64,000 nt of DNA from Mytilisepta virgata (lineage: Eukaryota > Mollusca > Bivalvia > Mytilida > Mytilidae). Numbering within the stretch: position 1 is the first letter of the stretch; each line of letters begins with the position of its first letter. Below are positions 21,801 to 32,591 of the stretch, one piece after another. Made by a program: the position numbers and the translations under genes. The DNA is taken from positions 31,496,580-31,560,579 of the forward strand of contig CM051510.1 in assembly GCA_028015205.1 (NCBI GenBank). Reading direction: 5' to 3'. Under the pieces are notes generated by a model. That model did no database searches and had not been told where the DNA came from. It saw only the letters and a program-made list of their open reading frames with translations.

Positions 21801-24800
21801 AATGGTGTCACTATGGCAAATTCTATTCACCCTGGATTTTGTCAGGAATACATTCAGTAGGGTTCATTCCTTGTATTGCACATGGTAGATCTCCTAAGCT
21901 GAAATTTGGCTTCCTATTTCGGTATTTTTTGTTATGAGTACTTATTGTTTAATATAAGTTTGGTTTTTGGTCTTCCAAATGCTTCAGTTTTAATGCTGCT
22001 GATTAGAGGTAACTCCTTGAAATGCATCGTATACAGCATAGTATAAATTTACTATATCTAATATTAGTATCTTTGGATTGTTATTTTATAATCTCTATGG
22101 AAATTTTACGGGTGTCATTATGAATTGTTTTTAAATATGAAACCGGATGTTTTTTTTACAAATGTATGAGATAAAAGTGGAATTATTTAATCACGTGTAC
22201 TTACCTTGCTGAGATGCCAGCCTGACATGAGGTTGGCGCCATCGTGTCCTATCTGTATTTTTGAGATTGTCCCGATATCTGGAACATTAATCTGTAAAGT
22301 ATTGGAATCAAGTTGGTCACGTGGTAAAACTTGGTTGTCAAATGAAATATCCATAAATTAAAAACGGGGAAAATAGATAGTGAGCTGTCAAAAGGGGCAT
22401 ACAAAATATACAAGCCGAACAAAACCAAATACAAAATCATAGAAAGCAACAACCAAAGTAAACAGTTAAAATTACCCAACATTTCTGCCAAGATGGTCTT
22501 TATATCAAGAGCATGAAAAAATAACAAAATTAAAACGGCATTGACTTTTGGAAACCCAGAGTAAGACTGGATCAACAACAGAAGAAAGCAATAATATGGT
22601 ATCTATGGAACACTAAGACAAAACGAGGAAAATCCGAAGGGTCATAAATCCAAATACAAAGATGTCTATATGGATATAATTATAGTATAAAGGTCAGAGA
22701 ACCAGTGTCAGACAAAACCGAAATGAGAAGTACAAGAACAAAAAGTACTATACACAACAGACTAAAATATGTGATGAGAAAAATGAATTCCACACACTAA
22801 CAGAAAAGGGAAAACGGGTATAAACACAGGCGCTTCGGGTTGGTTTCGCTTCATATTCGCTCACCATGTTGTTCATGTTAAGTTGTGATGTTTATTGAAA
22901 TATAGACTGTGAAACTACGACAAAGATCAGATTTTACTTGGGAAATTGATATCTATATTTCGGTTGTTATATGAACTTTCTCCTACATCTTATTCTTTCG
23001 TCTAGATTCTTTGTCAATATTTTAGACCGCCAAAGGATATGCATTCCAATGATATGAATATTTATGCTTCAACCAATTTTCCCTACCGGCAGCAAAACAT
23101 ATGGAAAGTGGGAACGATAAACCATTGTTAATTGAACGAACAGTTGATACAACAAATCGGCGAAACATTTAGTAACAAAAATAGTGGAATGTATAAATTT
23201 AATTAACAAACATTGCCAAATGAACGTTGATAAGTGTAAGCCTCATGAACAAAAACTCAAAATATTACTACAATTATCTACAGCATTATCTTTTAGCCAA
23301 CCATAGATATTATTATTAGAATTCTCTTTAATTATTTTAACCATCTTCATTTTCAATAACTACTTTACCGTAAACACATCTTCCCGTCCTTGTTCGAAAT
23401 TATTTTTCCCGTCGCGCAGCTGAATTTTTCCTGTCTCTCCTTGAGATCCATATAACTGAATAAAAACGTTGGCATCTGTACCTGCTCCATGAAGATCTGA
23501 AGTCCATGTATGTACCTGATATTCTATATCTATTACAAAACAAATAATCTTTATAAACCATTATTAAATAACATTATAGTGTATCTGAGATTCGTTTTTG
23601 TTGATATTATTTTTTTTCTAGTGGTTCGTGTTATGTTCCATCCTCCCAAGTCAGGGTTTTGTATCCACCTTTGTAGGAACGAACGTGGATACAAAACCGT
23701 AACTTGGGAGGATGGAGTATTTCGTGCAGGTATGATTGAATTCAGGTAGGCAGGAACTTTCATTGTCGCAGACATTTTAAAATATTTTTCTGCTTATTGA
23801 ATAATCCGTCACTATATCATTCGGAATTCACTTACTCAGTCGTCCACCTAAAAATGCTATCCGATTAATATCTAAAAATATGATATATCCTTTATTTTTA
23901 TGTCAAATTTTTATTTTAAAATTCTTATATTAGTTTATTTCTAGAAGAAAACTATTAAAATCGATGTGATGTTTATAAAATGAAATGAAAAACTAACCGT
24001 CTACAACATCCATCCTTAGTGTACAGTTATATAAGTTTAAACATGTATATAAAATTAATAATTATATACTTCTATATTCTTACATATTTTATAAATTGAA
24101 GAAATATATCTGCGTGTTTGAAGTAAAGAAAAGATAAATGAATAGTTTCATTCATCTCGACGGACGTATACAATTCGTTCATTCTGCATGTAATCTGCCA
24201 TTGAAATTTTGCTTTCATGGAGTAAACAATATACAATTCATAATATTTCAAAAGATTTTATAGAATTTAGTATTAGATTTTGATGTGTTTTGAGTCTATT
24301 CAATTAAGATCGAACATAAATGATATTTAAACTACCAAGTCAGTATACAAGTAATTAATATAATGAAAAGAATGACAGTTTTGTCTGTAGATGAGTTTTA
24401 TTAAAACGTTACGATATTGGAAAGGGTTAATGTGTAAATTCTCTTAATGGGTTTTATAATAATGTTAGGATACTGGGAAAGAGTCAATGGGTGAACTCTC
24501 CGAATGGATTTTATTAACATGTAAAGATATCGGGATCAACACCCTACCCCTTAAACACTTACCACAAAACCACTTAGGTGCGCTGATAACAAATACACAA
24601 GACATGACGCAAAGTACCAATTATTTCATACGCGCGTCTTCAGGATAAGAATTACTTTGAGAATCGGTGGCGTAGCAACGCATAGACACGGCAGCACGTG
24701 CTTCCAGATTAAAAGAAAACAAAAGAAATAAAGTACTGTAAATTCAGAAATTATTGCGTGCATTATTATTTTTATTGCGATTTTGTAATTTTATACCAAA

Positions 24801-27335
24801 ATGCAATTCTTATTTTTGCGATATTGAGAAAACTCCCGCTTCATGCATGTAAAAAATTCCAAAATGCGAGTTTAAGTTATTGCGACAATTCGCAATAATT
24901 TCCGAATTTACAGTAGAAAGGATAAAGAGCTAAGTTCCTTCTAACACACATTTAACATCCACAATACGGGATAGTATTGTAGCCTTCTTCCCCCTTTTTA
25001 TGGCCTAAATGCCAAATGCAAGCTTTTGTCATTATATGATATCTGTCTGTTGTGATTGTTTAAGATTTTAATATATGTACTAGTATATCAGTCTTTTCGT
25101 GTGAAATACTTGTTTCAAATAATATGGGGAATAACATATTGGAAATCTTCTCAAAAACTGCATGAACACAGGAAATAACACTTTATATGATGTATTCAAC
25201 AGGGAAGACTGCAGAACCTTTGCTTATCATCAATTAAGTCGCAAAACTTCAATATGCAATGATAAAAACGCCCGTAGGAGGGTATATATCATATCTTCTT
25301 TCGTTTCATCCAAGGTATTACGGTTTTTTATGTCCAAACAATTACCCGACATTACAAAATATGTTATGCCAGTGTCGAATCAACATGTCTTGTAATCATT
25401 AGAATAGATAATGGAAACGGGGAATGTGTCAAAGAGACAACAACCCGACCAAAGAGCAGAAAACAGCTCAAGGCTACCAATGGGTCTTCAACGCAGCGAG
25501 AAAATCCCGCACCCGGAGGCGGGCTTCAGCTGGCCCCTAAACAATAATGTATACTAGTTCAGCAAAATGGACAGCACACTAAACTCCATAAAAATGAACC
25601 AAAATTCAAAAAATTGTATTATTATAACGAACTTATTATGCTTTACTACCTATGTTGTTAATATGGTACGTTTTGTTTGAAATGTACGTCCTGACATAAT
25701 TCTATAACGAACAGGCCAAGGCCCTTGAGAACTGCTTTTACCTACTATTGTGCTCCCACAACAATTCAGGCATAGCTACGTCACTGAGAATACATCACAG
25801 GTAATCCATAAATTTGGAAGTAAAGGGACATAAAGTCATCAAAATTTGACTGTAGGGTAAGGACCTATAATTTAGCTATCTGTAAGACTACTTTTACTTG
25901 TTGAATTCGATGGTAAACACATATAATCGGTATATTCCATTGGGTACCAATTTTATTTCAGTTTCCTTTGTGCATTTCATGCTTATATGCATTTATATTC
26001 ACCAATAAGAGTACGTTTCGGAATGACTGAGCATAATTGTTCTTTACTCTCAGACCAATGTCTGTCTCCTATTTGACTATTTCTCGACATTGAACAAGAG
26101 GAAATTTGAAGACAGAAAGATACGACAAACTTGATTATTTCAACTGTCTGATCATGAGCGGCCTTTTTTTAGCATATCACCTTAGACGGTAGTATACACT
26201 TATCCAATACTCGAGTACATAACATTTAGCCTATTCAACCATGGTATTTTTAGAGATATATGTTTATTTTTTGTGTTTTCTTTGTCTTGATATGTGTTAT
26301 CTGGGACTAATAATACCGTGTGTTATTTGTCTTCATAGTTTTTGCTCTTCGTTCTTAAAAATTCACCCTGTCTTGGAATTTTGAACTAATTCTCTCTGTC
26401 TTATTGTATCAATGTTCTTTAGCAGACATTTGACGAACCGATGGAGCGGAAATACGGGTGTTTGGATGGGTGAATTAATTATTGTTTAACGTCCAGTGGC
26501 AACCATTAGGTGCATATCAGGACGAGAACATGTTGATATGATCCCTGCTTTGTACTACAGACCGAGACTTTGAGCCTGAATTTAAACGTGCTAGCTCACG
26601 AGGTGAGTGTCCGCAGGAAGACATATCACCGCACTCGGACACGTTATATTGACTCCGAGCCGATCAGTCCTATGTTCTTACTCCTATATGACGCGTGCAT
26701 GACGGAGAAGCAGCAAATGGCAATTTTAATGTCTTTGGTTTGACCTGACCGGAGATCGAACCTTCCACATCGAGGAGAGCACGCTACCAAGATACCACCG
26801 AGGCGGTTACAGACGTTTGGTTTATATATTTGCAAACTAACACGTGTCGTGTATGTAGATGTAATACCTGCACATAAAACAAACAGAAGGTGAACAGTGT
26901 TGTTGTTGATATTCTATTATCTTTAAAATTGGTCCGAGGTTTTCATTAATAAACCAAATGCTCCGGATCGCAAAATTGAAATTCGATACAATAAACCAAC
27001 ATCGATCCAATGGAGATTGAAGTGCCAAAATAACAAAAATCTTAAGGAGAAAGCTATGCATGTGGGGGTTTTCCTTATATTGCAAAACATATTAAAATTT
27101 CATAACCGTAACATGTGGAATATCTATCTTATGGTAACTCAAAAGGTCTTACAGCAACAAAAATCGATAAAATACATAACACCTTTGTGAGATTCCATTA
27201 AAGAACTGTTACTTTTTTAATATACCCAATACTGTCCCTAAATGCAAATCTGGCATTATCAGACATTGCTGCTTTCAAGGTTGTTTGTAACCATGACGAT
27301 GAAAAAACAACCTTACCTTTCTCAACTGAATCCAT
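18724..27335 (-). CDS. Single-PLAT-domain protein, six coding exons (about 280 aa)
   Basis: Spliced from exons 27335-27317, 23529-23369, 22291-22205, 21583-21409, 20549-20248 and 18822-18724 (19+161+87+175+302+99 = 843 nt, 280 codons plus TGA). All junction phases agree (1, 0, 0, 1, 0), and all introns have GT/AG ends. Residues about 7-145 form a PLAT (lipoxygenase-homology) domain: GAGTDANVFIQLYG, then VPDIGTISKIQIGHD, then GWHLSK, then NRWFDTSEDDNAIERE. These are the hallmark blocks of LOXHD1-type PLAT domains. The tail of about 135 residues is rich in Ser, Thr, Lys and Asp and ends in an unfamiliar segment. There is no signal peptide or membrane segment, so I expect a cytoplasmic protein that binds lipid or protein partners through PLAT. 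The first exon is the least certain part. It is short but gives the right phase and completes a GAT codon with exon 2. The introns hold repeats and a hairpin (23637-23716). Confidence 0.8.
19070..19195. repeat. Dispersed repeat copy, sister of 13870-13995
   Basis: 'gataccatttttggtgcaca', 'gatgtgcacatttcgtcgat', 'ctcaaggcctaaaatgctga' and 'aaaaggttga' match the block at 13870-13995 in the same orientation. It lies in the last intron of the PLAT gene. Confidence 0.6.
20248..20549 (-). CDS. PLAT gene, exon 5 (Ser/Lys-rich linker)
   Basis: Acceptor ATTCGTCAATAG and donor GTAAGT. It encodes about 100 residues with SSTERTNDRDDPFY, then a basic stretch KTERTSKKTPSRKSARESS, then an acidic EIHTEDTEYYNND. 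The open frame continues on both sides by chance. The exon bounds follow the splice sites and phases. Confidence 0.7.
20635..20995. other. Probable dispersed repeat in a PLAT-gene intron
   Basis: 'aaatggacaataggaaaggt' with 'gacaatgagagagtcgggat' has the look of a dispersed element, and a similar phrase occurs at about 48226 ('aaatggataacatgaaaggt'). Class unknown; ends not seen. Confidence 0.3.
21409..21583 (-). CDS. PLAT gene, exon 4 (end of PLAT domain)
   Basis: Acceptor ATTATATACTAG, donor GTATGA. It encodes VLLKENTK, then FVNRWFDTSEDDNAIEREF, the conserved final PLAT block. It ends in phase 1 (AAT G), which joins to AC of exon 5. Confidence 0.85.
22205..22291 (-). CDS. PLAT gene, exon 3 (PLAT core)
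   Basis: Acceptor AATACTTTACAG, donor GTAAGT. Its 29 codons include VPDIGTISKIQIGHD and GWHLSK, the most conserved PLAT blocks. Phase 0 at both ends. Confidence 0.9.
22355..22860. other. Probable dispersed repeat in a PLAT-gene intron
   Basis: A-rich sequence ('acggggaaaatagatagtga', 'aggcgcttcgggttggtttc') resembles the dispersed elements at 14.3 and 20.6 kb in style, without a clear end. The minus-strand open frame at 22249-22578 runs from exon 3 into this sequence and is not a gene. Confidence 0.3.
23369..23529 (-). CDS. PLAT gene, exon 2 (start of PLAT domain)
   Basis: Acceptor TTTGTTTTGTAATAG, donor GTAAAG. It encodes IEYQVHTWTSDLHGAGTD, then ANVFIQLYG, then IQLRDGKNNFEQGREDVF. It starts with two bases of a split codon (phase 1). 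Confidence 0.9.
23637..23716 (-). other. 80-nt near-perfect hairpin in intron 1 of the PLAT gene
   Basis: Arms 23637-23671 and 23682-23716 (TCCATCCTCCCAAGT... and ...ACTTGGGAGGATGGA) pair over 35 positions with about three mismatches, around a 10-base loop. It lies 108 nt upstream of exon 2. It could be a miRNA-like precursor or a small foldback element. No target duplication was seen. Confidence 0.7.
24736..24913. mobile_element. 178-bp MITE (CTGTAAATTC... family)
   Basis: Termini CTGTAAATTCAGAAATTATT and AATAATTTCCGAATTTACAG form an inverted repeat of about 23 bp with one mismatch. Both ends are flanked by TA (24734-24735 and 24914-24915). The interior is partly palindromic, with repeated TTGCG motifs. 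The TA target suggests a Tc1/mariner or pogo origin. A more diverged relative is at 63225-63428. Confidence 0.85.
24920..25401. other. Intron 1 of the PLAT gene; no exon recognised
   Basis: The 25162-25395 + strand open frame lies antisense in this intron and shows no family or splice support. Confidence 0.45.
25402..25608 (+). repeat. Dispersed repeat, inverted relative to 16203-16405
   Basis: 'ataatggaaacggggaatgt', 'gtcaaagagacaacaaccc', 'cccgcacccggaggcgggct' and 'aaaatgaaccaaaattc' match the minus strand of 16203-16405 over about 200 bp. The two copies are about 9 kb apart and inverted. Confidence 0.75.
26465..26808 (-). repeat. tRNA-derived SINE (family 1)
   Basis: Read on the minus strand it begins with a tRNA-like head (CCGCCTCGGTGGTATCTTGG, a B-box-like GGTTCGATCTCCGG) and ends at GAATTAATTCACCC. 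A possible short target duplication, 'gtttgg', occurs on both sides. It lies in intron 1 of the PLAT gene. Confidence 0.8.
27317..27335 (-). CDS. PLAT gene, exon 1 (start codon exon)
   Basis: ATGGATTCAGTTGAGAAAG followed by donor GTAAGG. It encodes MDSVEK plus one base, which with AT of exon 2 gives Asp (MDSVEKDIEYQ...). Chosen because it is the only ATG with a good donor in the required phase that I found upstream. Transcript evidence is needed to be sure. Confidence 0.55.
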
Positions 27336-28530
27336 GATGAAATTGACGAAAGGTTATCTTAAAAATTCAATGTTGAACAGAGGTCAGTTCACTTTTGACA
27401 ATCAGTGCTTTCGGCCCGATTTCGTATCCTCCTACTTCCCTCGAAAAAGTCTCTTCGGGCCGAAAATTTGGGTCATCTTTTTAGCTGTCTTTTCTTTTTT
27501 TATTGTTTTATTGTATTATTATACCTTGGTGTATATTTTTACCTTTTAAATGTGGTAATTTTTATCCAAAATCTATTCTTATATTTCATTTGTAAAACCA
27601 CATCGTAACATATATTATTTCTAAACTTCATCTTGCTGTACATGTAAGTTGTGAGTTTTTGTCTCGTTTACAGTCTGACTTCCCCCTTAAATCGAATTTG
27701 GGACATCCTGATTTAAAGGGGTTCATAAATATTTCAGTAGGTCCCAATATCTATTTGTGGAGCTTCTAAAATATTCAGAAGGTTCTGGAATAAAACTTTG
27801 GAGGTCCTGAAATATTTCGGGAGTATTAATGAAATGTGAAATTGTTTCGACTACTTCAACACATCATAGATTATTAACTTTGAAAAAGAAGATAAAATTC
27901 AAATTTCCAAGTTGTAGCTTGGGAATGGCACTTTTATTTCTCTTCTTCACTTTAATGTTATGTCCAGTTTATATCACATCTGATCAAATACATTTGCAAC
28001 TAAATGTGCACAAATAGTACATCAAAATATACATGAGGGAATGATCTATATTTTTACCACTGAGTCTGAAAATGCCACTGTTGGTGGACTCAATGGTATA
28101 ACAAGCTAATTCACCAATATTTCCATTCCATAACAAATTGATACTTTAAATATTAGGCATTGATTTTAAGCCAAGGAAGATCTTCTCTTGCATGGCATAG
28201 CTAGATTATTTTGACTGTTATTTTTTGGTCATGATTTCATTTGCTCTGTTTAGTTCTGGGCATCGTTTCACAAACATTCCTACATTTACGATTAATCATT
28301 AGTGTGATCTGTTTCTAGTGTTCAGTGTATCCGTTCTATCAATGTCCTTGAAACAGTCTTGATCGTAAATGTATGAGTGTTCGTGAAGCAAGAACCTGAT
28401 TTATGATTTTAGATTTTTGAGTATTGCTGTAGAAACTGTGTACATGAAGAAAAACTGGTAATTAGATGATGAATCACATTTTTTTCTTCAATTGTAAGAT
28501 TAATACAAAATTGAGAGAAACCTTTTTAAA
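27336..28530. other. Upstream region of the PLAT gene
   Basis: It would contain the promoter and 5' UTR. No clear TATA or CCAAT arrangement stands out. Open frames at 27334-28017 have no support. Confidence 0.35.
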
Positions 28531-28543
28531 CAGTTATATAGGA

Positions 28544-28887
28544 TGGATGGATGAATTATTGTTTAATGTCCAGTGGCAACCAGGTGCATATCAGGACGGG
28601 AACTGTTGATAAGATAATGAATATGATCCCTGCTTTGACTGACACGCTTAGTCAGATTTTTAATGAGCTAGCTCATGAGGTAACTGTAGGCAGGAAGACA
28701 TATCACCTCACACGGACACATTATACTGACTCCGAACCGACCAGTCTTTGCTCTTACTCTTAGATGCTATTTGGCGGAGAAGCAGCAAATACAAATTTTA
28801 ATGTCTTTGGTTTGACCCGGCCGGGGATAGAACCCGCGACCTTCCGCACTCGGGGCGAACACGATACCATAAGACCACCGAGGCGGT
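28544..28887 (-). repeat. tRNA-derived SINE (family 1), 13-bp target duplication
   Basis: The target duplication CAGTTATATAGGA is identical at 28531-28543 and 28888-28900. On the minus strand the head reads ACCGCCTCGGTGGTCTTATG, with a B-box-like GCGGGTTCTATCCCCGGCC. The tail is a TCCA-type repeat (CATCCATCCA). Body about 344 bp. Confidence 0.95.
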
Positions 28888-28900
28888 CAGTTATATAGGA

Positions 28901-31900
28901 AATTATCCTAATTTTGCTTCCCATAATTATATAGAAAAATTGAAAACTATTCTGAATCCATCAATGCCTGATGATATTAAGACTAGCGTCTTTTATACAA
29001 CAGTCGTTAGAACTGAGGAAAGGAGACACTTAAACTGTTAATATAAATGTACATGTACATATTGTTCCTTTTTGTGTTATATATGTATATCTGTCTGTAT
29101 GATTTGTCTGTATTACTATGGACCAAATGGTTTTTTGTGTTGCAATAAATTTTGAATTGAAATGGTAATAGACAATGATTATGTAAATAAAATAATATTT
29201 AGATGATAGATGATTTTATTGCAGAAAGATAAGCCATTAAGCACTGTAGACAACAAGTATAAATCTTTGGCATGATAAACAGGGCTTTGTTTTTATAGTT
29301 ATACTCCAAATGGCTCTTATCATCATTGAATAGGAAAATGTTTATCAGAGTATTTCTCACCTTGCATGTGTCCAGTAAGACAATTTTGTTATACTTTTTG
29401 AAATACATTAGCCAGTCTAAAAATTGCTGAAGACAAATTGTTTTAAAAATTAAATTACGTTTAGAAATTTGAATGATGTAATCAGTTTTTGTCCACAGAA
29501 TTATACCACAGTGTAGAACTTCAATCTAAAATCATTGCTTTAAAGACGAATTCACTTAACTGCCTTCAATATAAAACTAAAAAAAAATATTTCACAGAAT
29601 AAAAAATATTGCCATGGTAACAGCTTACATATTTCTGCATGAACTTTGAACTTTTGCAACAACATTGATTTGCAATTATGTAGCATAAAGCACAATAATT
29701 CCTGTAAAATGACCAATACATTTTTCTTTTCAAACTTTAAACTCCATCATCAATTAAAAAAAATACATACAAATCCTTTTGTAAATACAGTCAAACCTGT
29801 CTATAAAGGGCATCCAAGGGACCAGAAAAAAGTGTCCTTTATGAACAGGTGCCCTTTATACTAAGGTTAATTTTACATGATTTGTTCATGAATGGGACTG
29901 TTTCACTGTGCCCTTTATAGACAATGATTTGCTATATAGAGGTGCCCTTTTAAGCAGGTTTGACTGTAAAGTATATTGTAATTGAATAATCATGGTTAAG
30001 AATGATAATAATAAAAAAACATCACTTTTCTCAAATAAAACCATGGCAACCAATCATGTTGGTATAATCAAGAAAACTGTATACCTGTAAATGTTGAAAT
30101 GAAGCAAATCAAAAACGTTGGACAGAAATCTTTTCTTATGTCATTTTAACAGTGGAAAATCTAGTTCTGTATATTAAAAGTAGACCTATTTTGAACATGT
30201 TGAATGAACATAGGAAATCTAATTTCCCTAAATTCTTAACACTTATTTCATATCTGAGACCTTATTTCACATAAAGTTGTTAAAAGTTAAAGATATTCTG
30301 TATCCTTTCATTCTTATATGTGTAGCTTTCAAATTTGTACATGAAGATATTCTATTATTATTTACTGTCTGTATTTGATATTCATACTATATATATAATC
30401 TGAGGCCTACCATGCATTCTGCTTTTTGTTCCCAAATATCCTTACATTTTTGTTAAAATTCTTTTCTTGAAATCTCACACTTGACATTTTTTTTAATTAT
30501 CCTACGTGTGCTCGAATATATCCTTGATAACAATTGACAATATATCGTTCTACTTCCATACATGAATTTTTATTTTTATTTTTTCCTGTTAATTTACTAA
30601 TAGACAGTAAAAGCAGATTTTTATCTTAAAATTTTTTAACAGCATTCATTTTAACTTTTTCTGTTTGGTTTTTTATCTTTATTACAACAGAGATACAAAT
30701 CTGCATGAAAACCAATAACTAATTTCTTTAAATCTTAAAAACAGATGACGGTATGAAAAATACATATATATAAAAACAATGCTGACTTCCACACAAATGA
30801 CAATATAGCACTTAAATGGCTTAATATGTATAAATAACAAAATTACATACATTTTTAAGTAGAACCATTTAAAAAATATATTCCAGTGACAAATTAATTA
30901 TCTCCCCTTTTGATTCTTATACATTGTGAAATAAATTGGTTCATAAAATTTTTTCTATTTCTAAAAAAGAGATGTAGGTTAAATCACTTTTTGAATGCAT
31001 AAAAAAATGGTTTTTTTTTTCTATATTTCCAAATAATATTGATTCATTTTAAAATATTTTGTTTTCCAAAAAAGTTGAGGTTAACTCCCCTTGTATGTAG
31101 TAGGAAATGATCTTCCCTAAAATTGAAAACAGCATTTCAATAAAAGTTTTCATGCTTTATTTGATTTCAGAAAATTAAATTAACGGAGGACAAATGGCAA
31201 GAAATGACAGGGGAGATAACTCTAAAAGATACAAACTAAGTATAAGTAAAAATCTATTCAGTAAAAATATTTCGAACCCTGTGCTATTTTCACACAATAT
31301 TTCGGTGGATAAGAAATGCAGGACTAAATAGTGACGATTTAATCAACCTTGGTGTGTATGATCTATACTCTTAGATTTAAACGAGAGTTACAGCCTGTTG
31401 CAGTTAACTGTTACAAATTAAAAATTTAACCAAGTCTCTCGCCTGCTTTCGCTGTTGTCTATGTTTTCAAGGTAATAATTTTTCTCCACACGTTATTTAT
31501 TGATCATGAAGAAGCTTCTGTCAAAGTTTGGTAAAAATCCAGGAAAGTAATTTTGTTTTAAAAACTTTTAACTGTAGACTGTATGAAATGTTAACTGAGA
31601 GAAAAACTAAGTCCATTTATAAGTATGCAGGATCCTTTGTCCTGCTTCCACGACAAAAGTTGCAGGCTCGACAAAATTACAGAAAAACAGCTTGATACAG
31701 ACAACAGTTGCAAATTACAAGTAACTTTTAAATATTTAAAAGAAAAGATATGATGTTTCATCTCTCCTTCTGGTATGTGATTAAGGAATGATGTAAAAAA
31801 AAAGTTTTCTCAGGGATACATAGCAAAGATTGCTTAAAAATTGAATGAAATTTTTGTTAATTCTTATCAGTCAACTGCAACAAGAGACAATCTTTAAATT

Positions 31901-32468
31901 ATAAAAATCTATATATACTATACATATTCTATTTTTCTATGTATATAATATGCTACTATGTACTGGTGAGATAGTTATAATATGTGTGGCAGCTCAAAGT
32001 TAATGAACATACATGTACTTTTAACAATTTAGCATCATGAAATGGATGAAATAAACATTGAGAGGCACACCTAAGGGAAAATTTCTTTCACTAAGTGTGG
32101 AATCATAAAAGTACAACGAATAATAAGATATAAGTTGTTCTCAAATCTAATCTTTTCACAGCTGAATCAAAATATGGTTTGTTTATAACAAAATCTTTTA
32201 CTTTAGACTCAAAATTTACACATTTTTGAAAGAATGTTTATTCCCCTAGAGGTGCCTCAATAAAATTCAAAATATTTGAAATTCAAAACTTAACTGTAAA
32301 TTCATTTGAGACCTTTTGCACATAAATTACCCAATTACTCATTAAACATTAAGCGTTAAAAGTTTTGAAATTGATCAAGAGTTACTTCCCTTCCATGACA
32401 AATGCTAGCACAGTAAACAAAGGGAAATAACTCCATCAAAGTCTGACGAAAAAGGAAAACAGTATAGT
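28901..32468. other. Gene-poor stretch between the PLAT gene and the tau 3' end
   Basis: Apart from the MITE at 29788-29966 I see no element or exon. The part next to 32469 is expected to be the 3' UTR of the minus-strand tau gene. A TTTATT (AATAAA on the minus strand) at about 32237 is a possible poly(A) signal. Confidence 0.4.
29788..29966. mobile_element. 179-bp MITE (CAGTCAAACCTG family), copy 1
   Basis: Termini CAGTCAAACCTG and CAGGTTTGACTG are perfect inverted repeats flanked by TA (29786-29787 and 29967-29968). Internal 'gggcat', 'tgccctttata' and 'tgaacaggtgccc' motifs are also inverted. A diverged copy of almost equal length is at 58580-58759. It resembles pogo/Tigger-type MITEs (inference). 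Confidence 0.85.
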
Positions 32469-32591
32469 CTAAACAGAGGCTTCAGTTTTTTCACATTCGA
32501 TACCACTGTCAGGTCGTGATTTTCCTGTAGCCGCTCCGCTATCTGTTCTTGCCTTTGCCGATTCTTTGAATGTTAATTTCTGTGTATCAAT
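32469..32591 (-). CDS. Tau/MAP2/MAP4-family gene, terminal coding exon
   Basis: Acceptor GTTAATTCCAG, then 40 codons starting IDTQKLTFKESAKARTDSGA and ending ECEKTEASV with TAG (32471-32469). The start is close to the end of the vertebrate tau repeat region ([20 protein letters not shown] by family knowledge). It is phase 0, as in vertebrate tau, and fits the phase-0 donors of the repeat exons at 60158 and 61784. The C-terminal extension is much shorter than in vertebrate tau and has an acidic end. Confidence 0.9.
   Translation of the reverse strand: MDTQKLTFKESAKARTDSGAATGKSRPDSGIECEKTEASV

Noticed and set aside
23510..23775. Overlapping 74- and 79-aa frames on both strands
   Set aside because: They arise from the hairpin at 23637-23716 and the edge of PLAT exon 2; neither has independent coding features.
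28551..28763. 70-aa open frame on the + strand
   Set aside because: It lies entirely within the SINE at 28544-28887 and similar frames recur in other copies.
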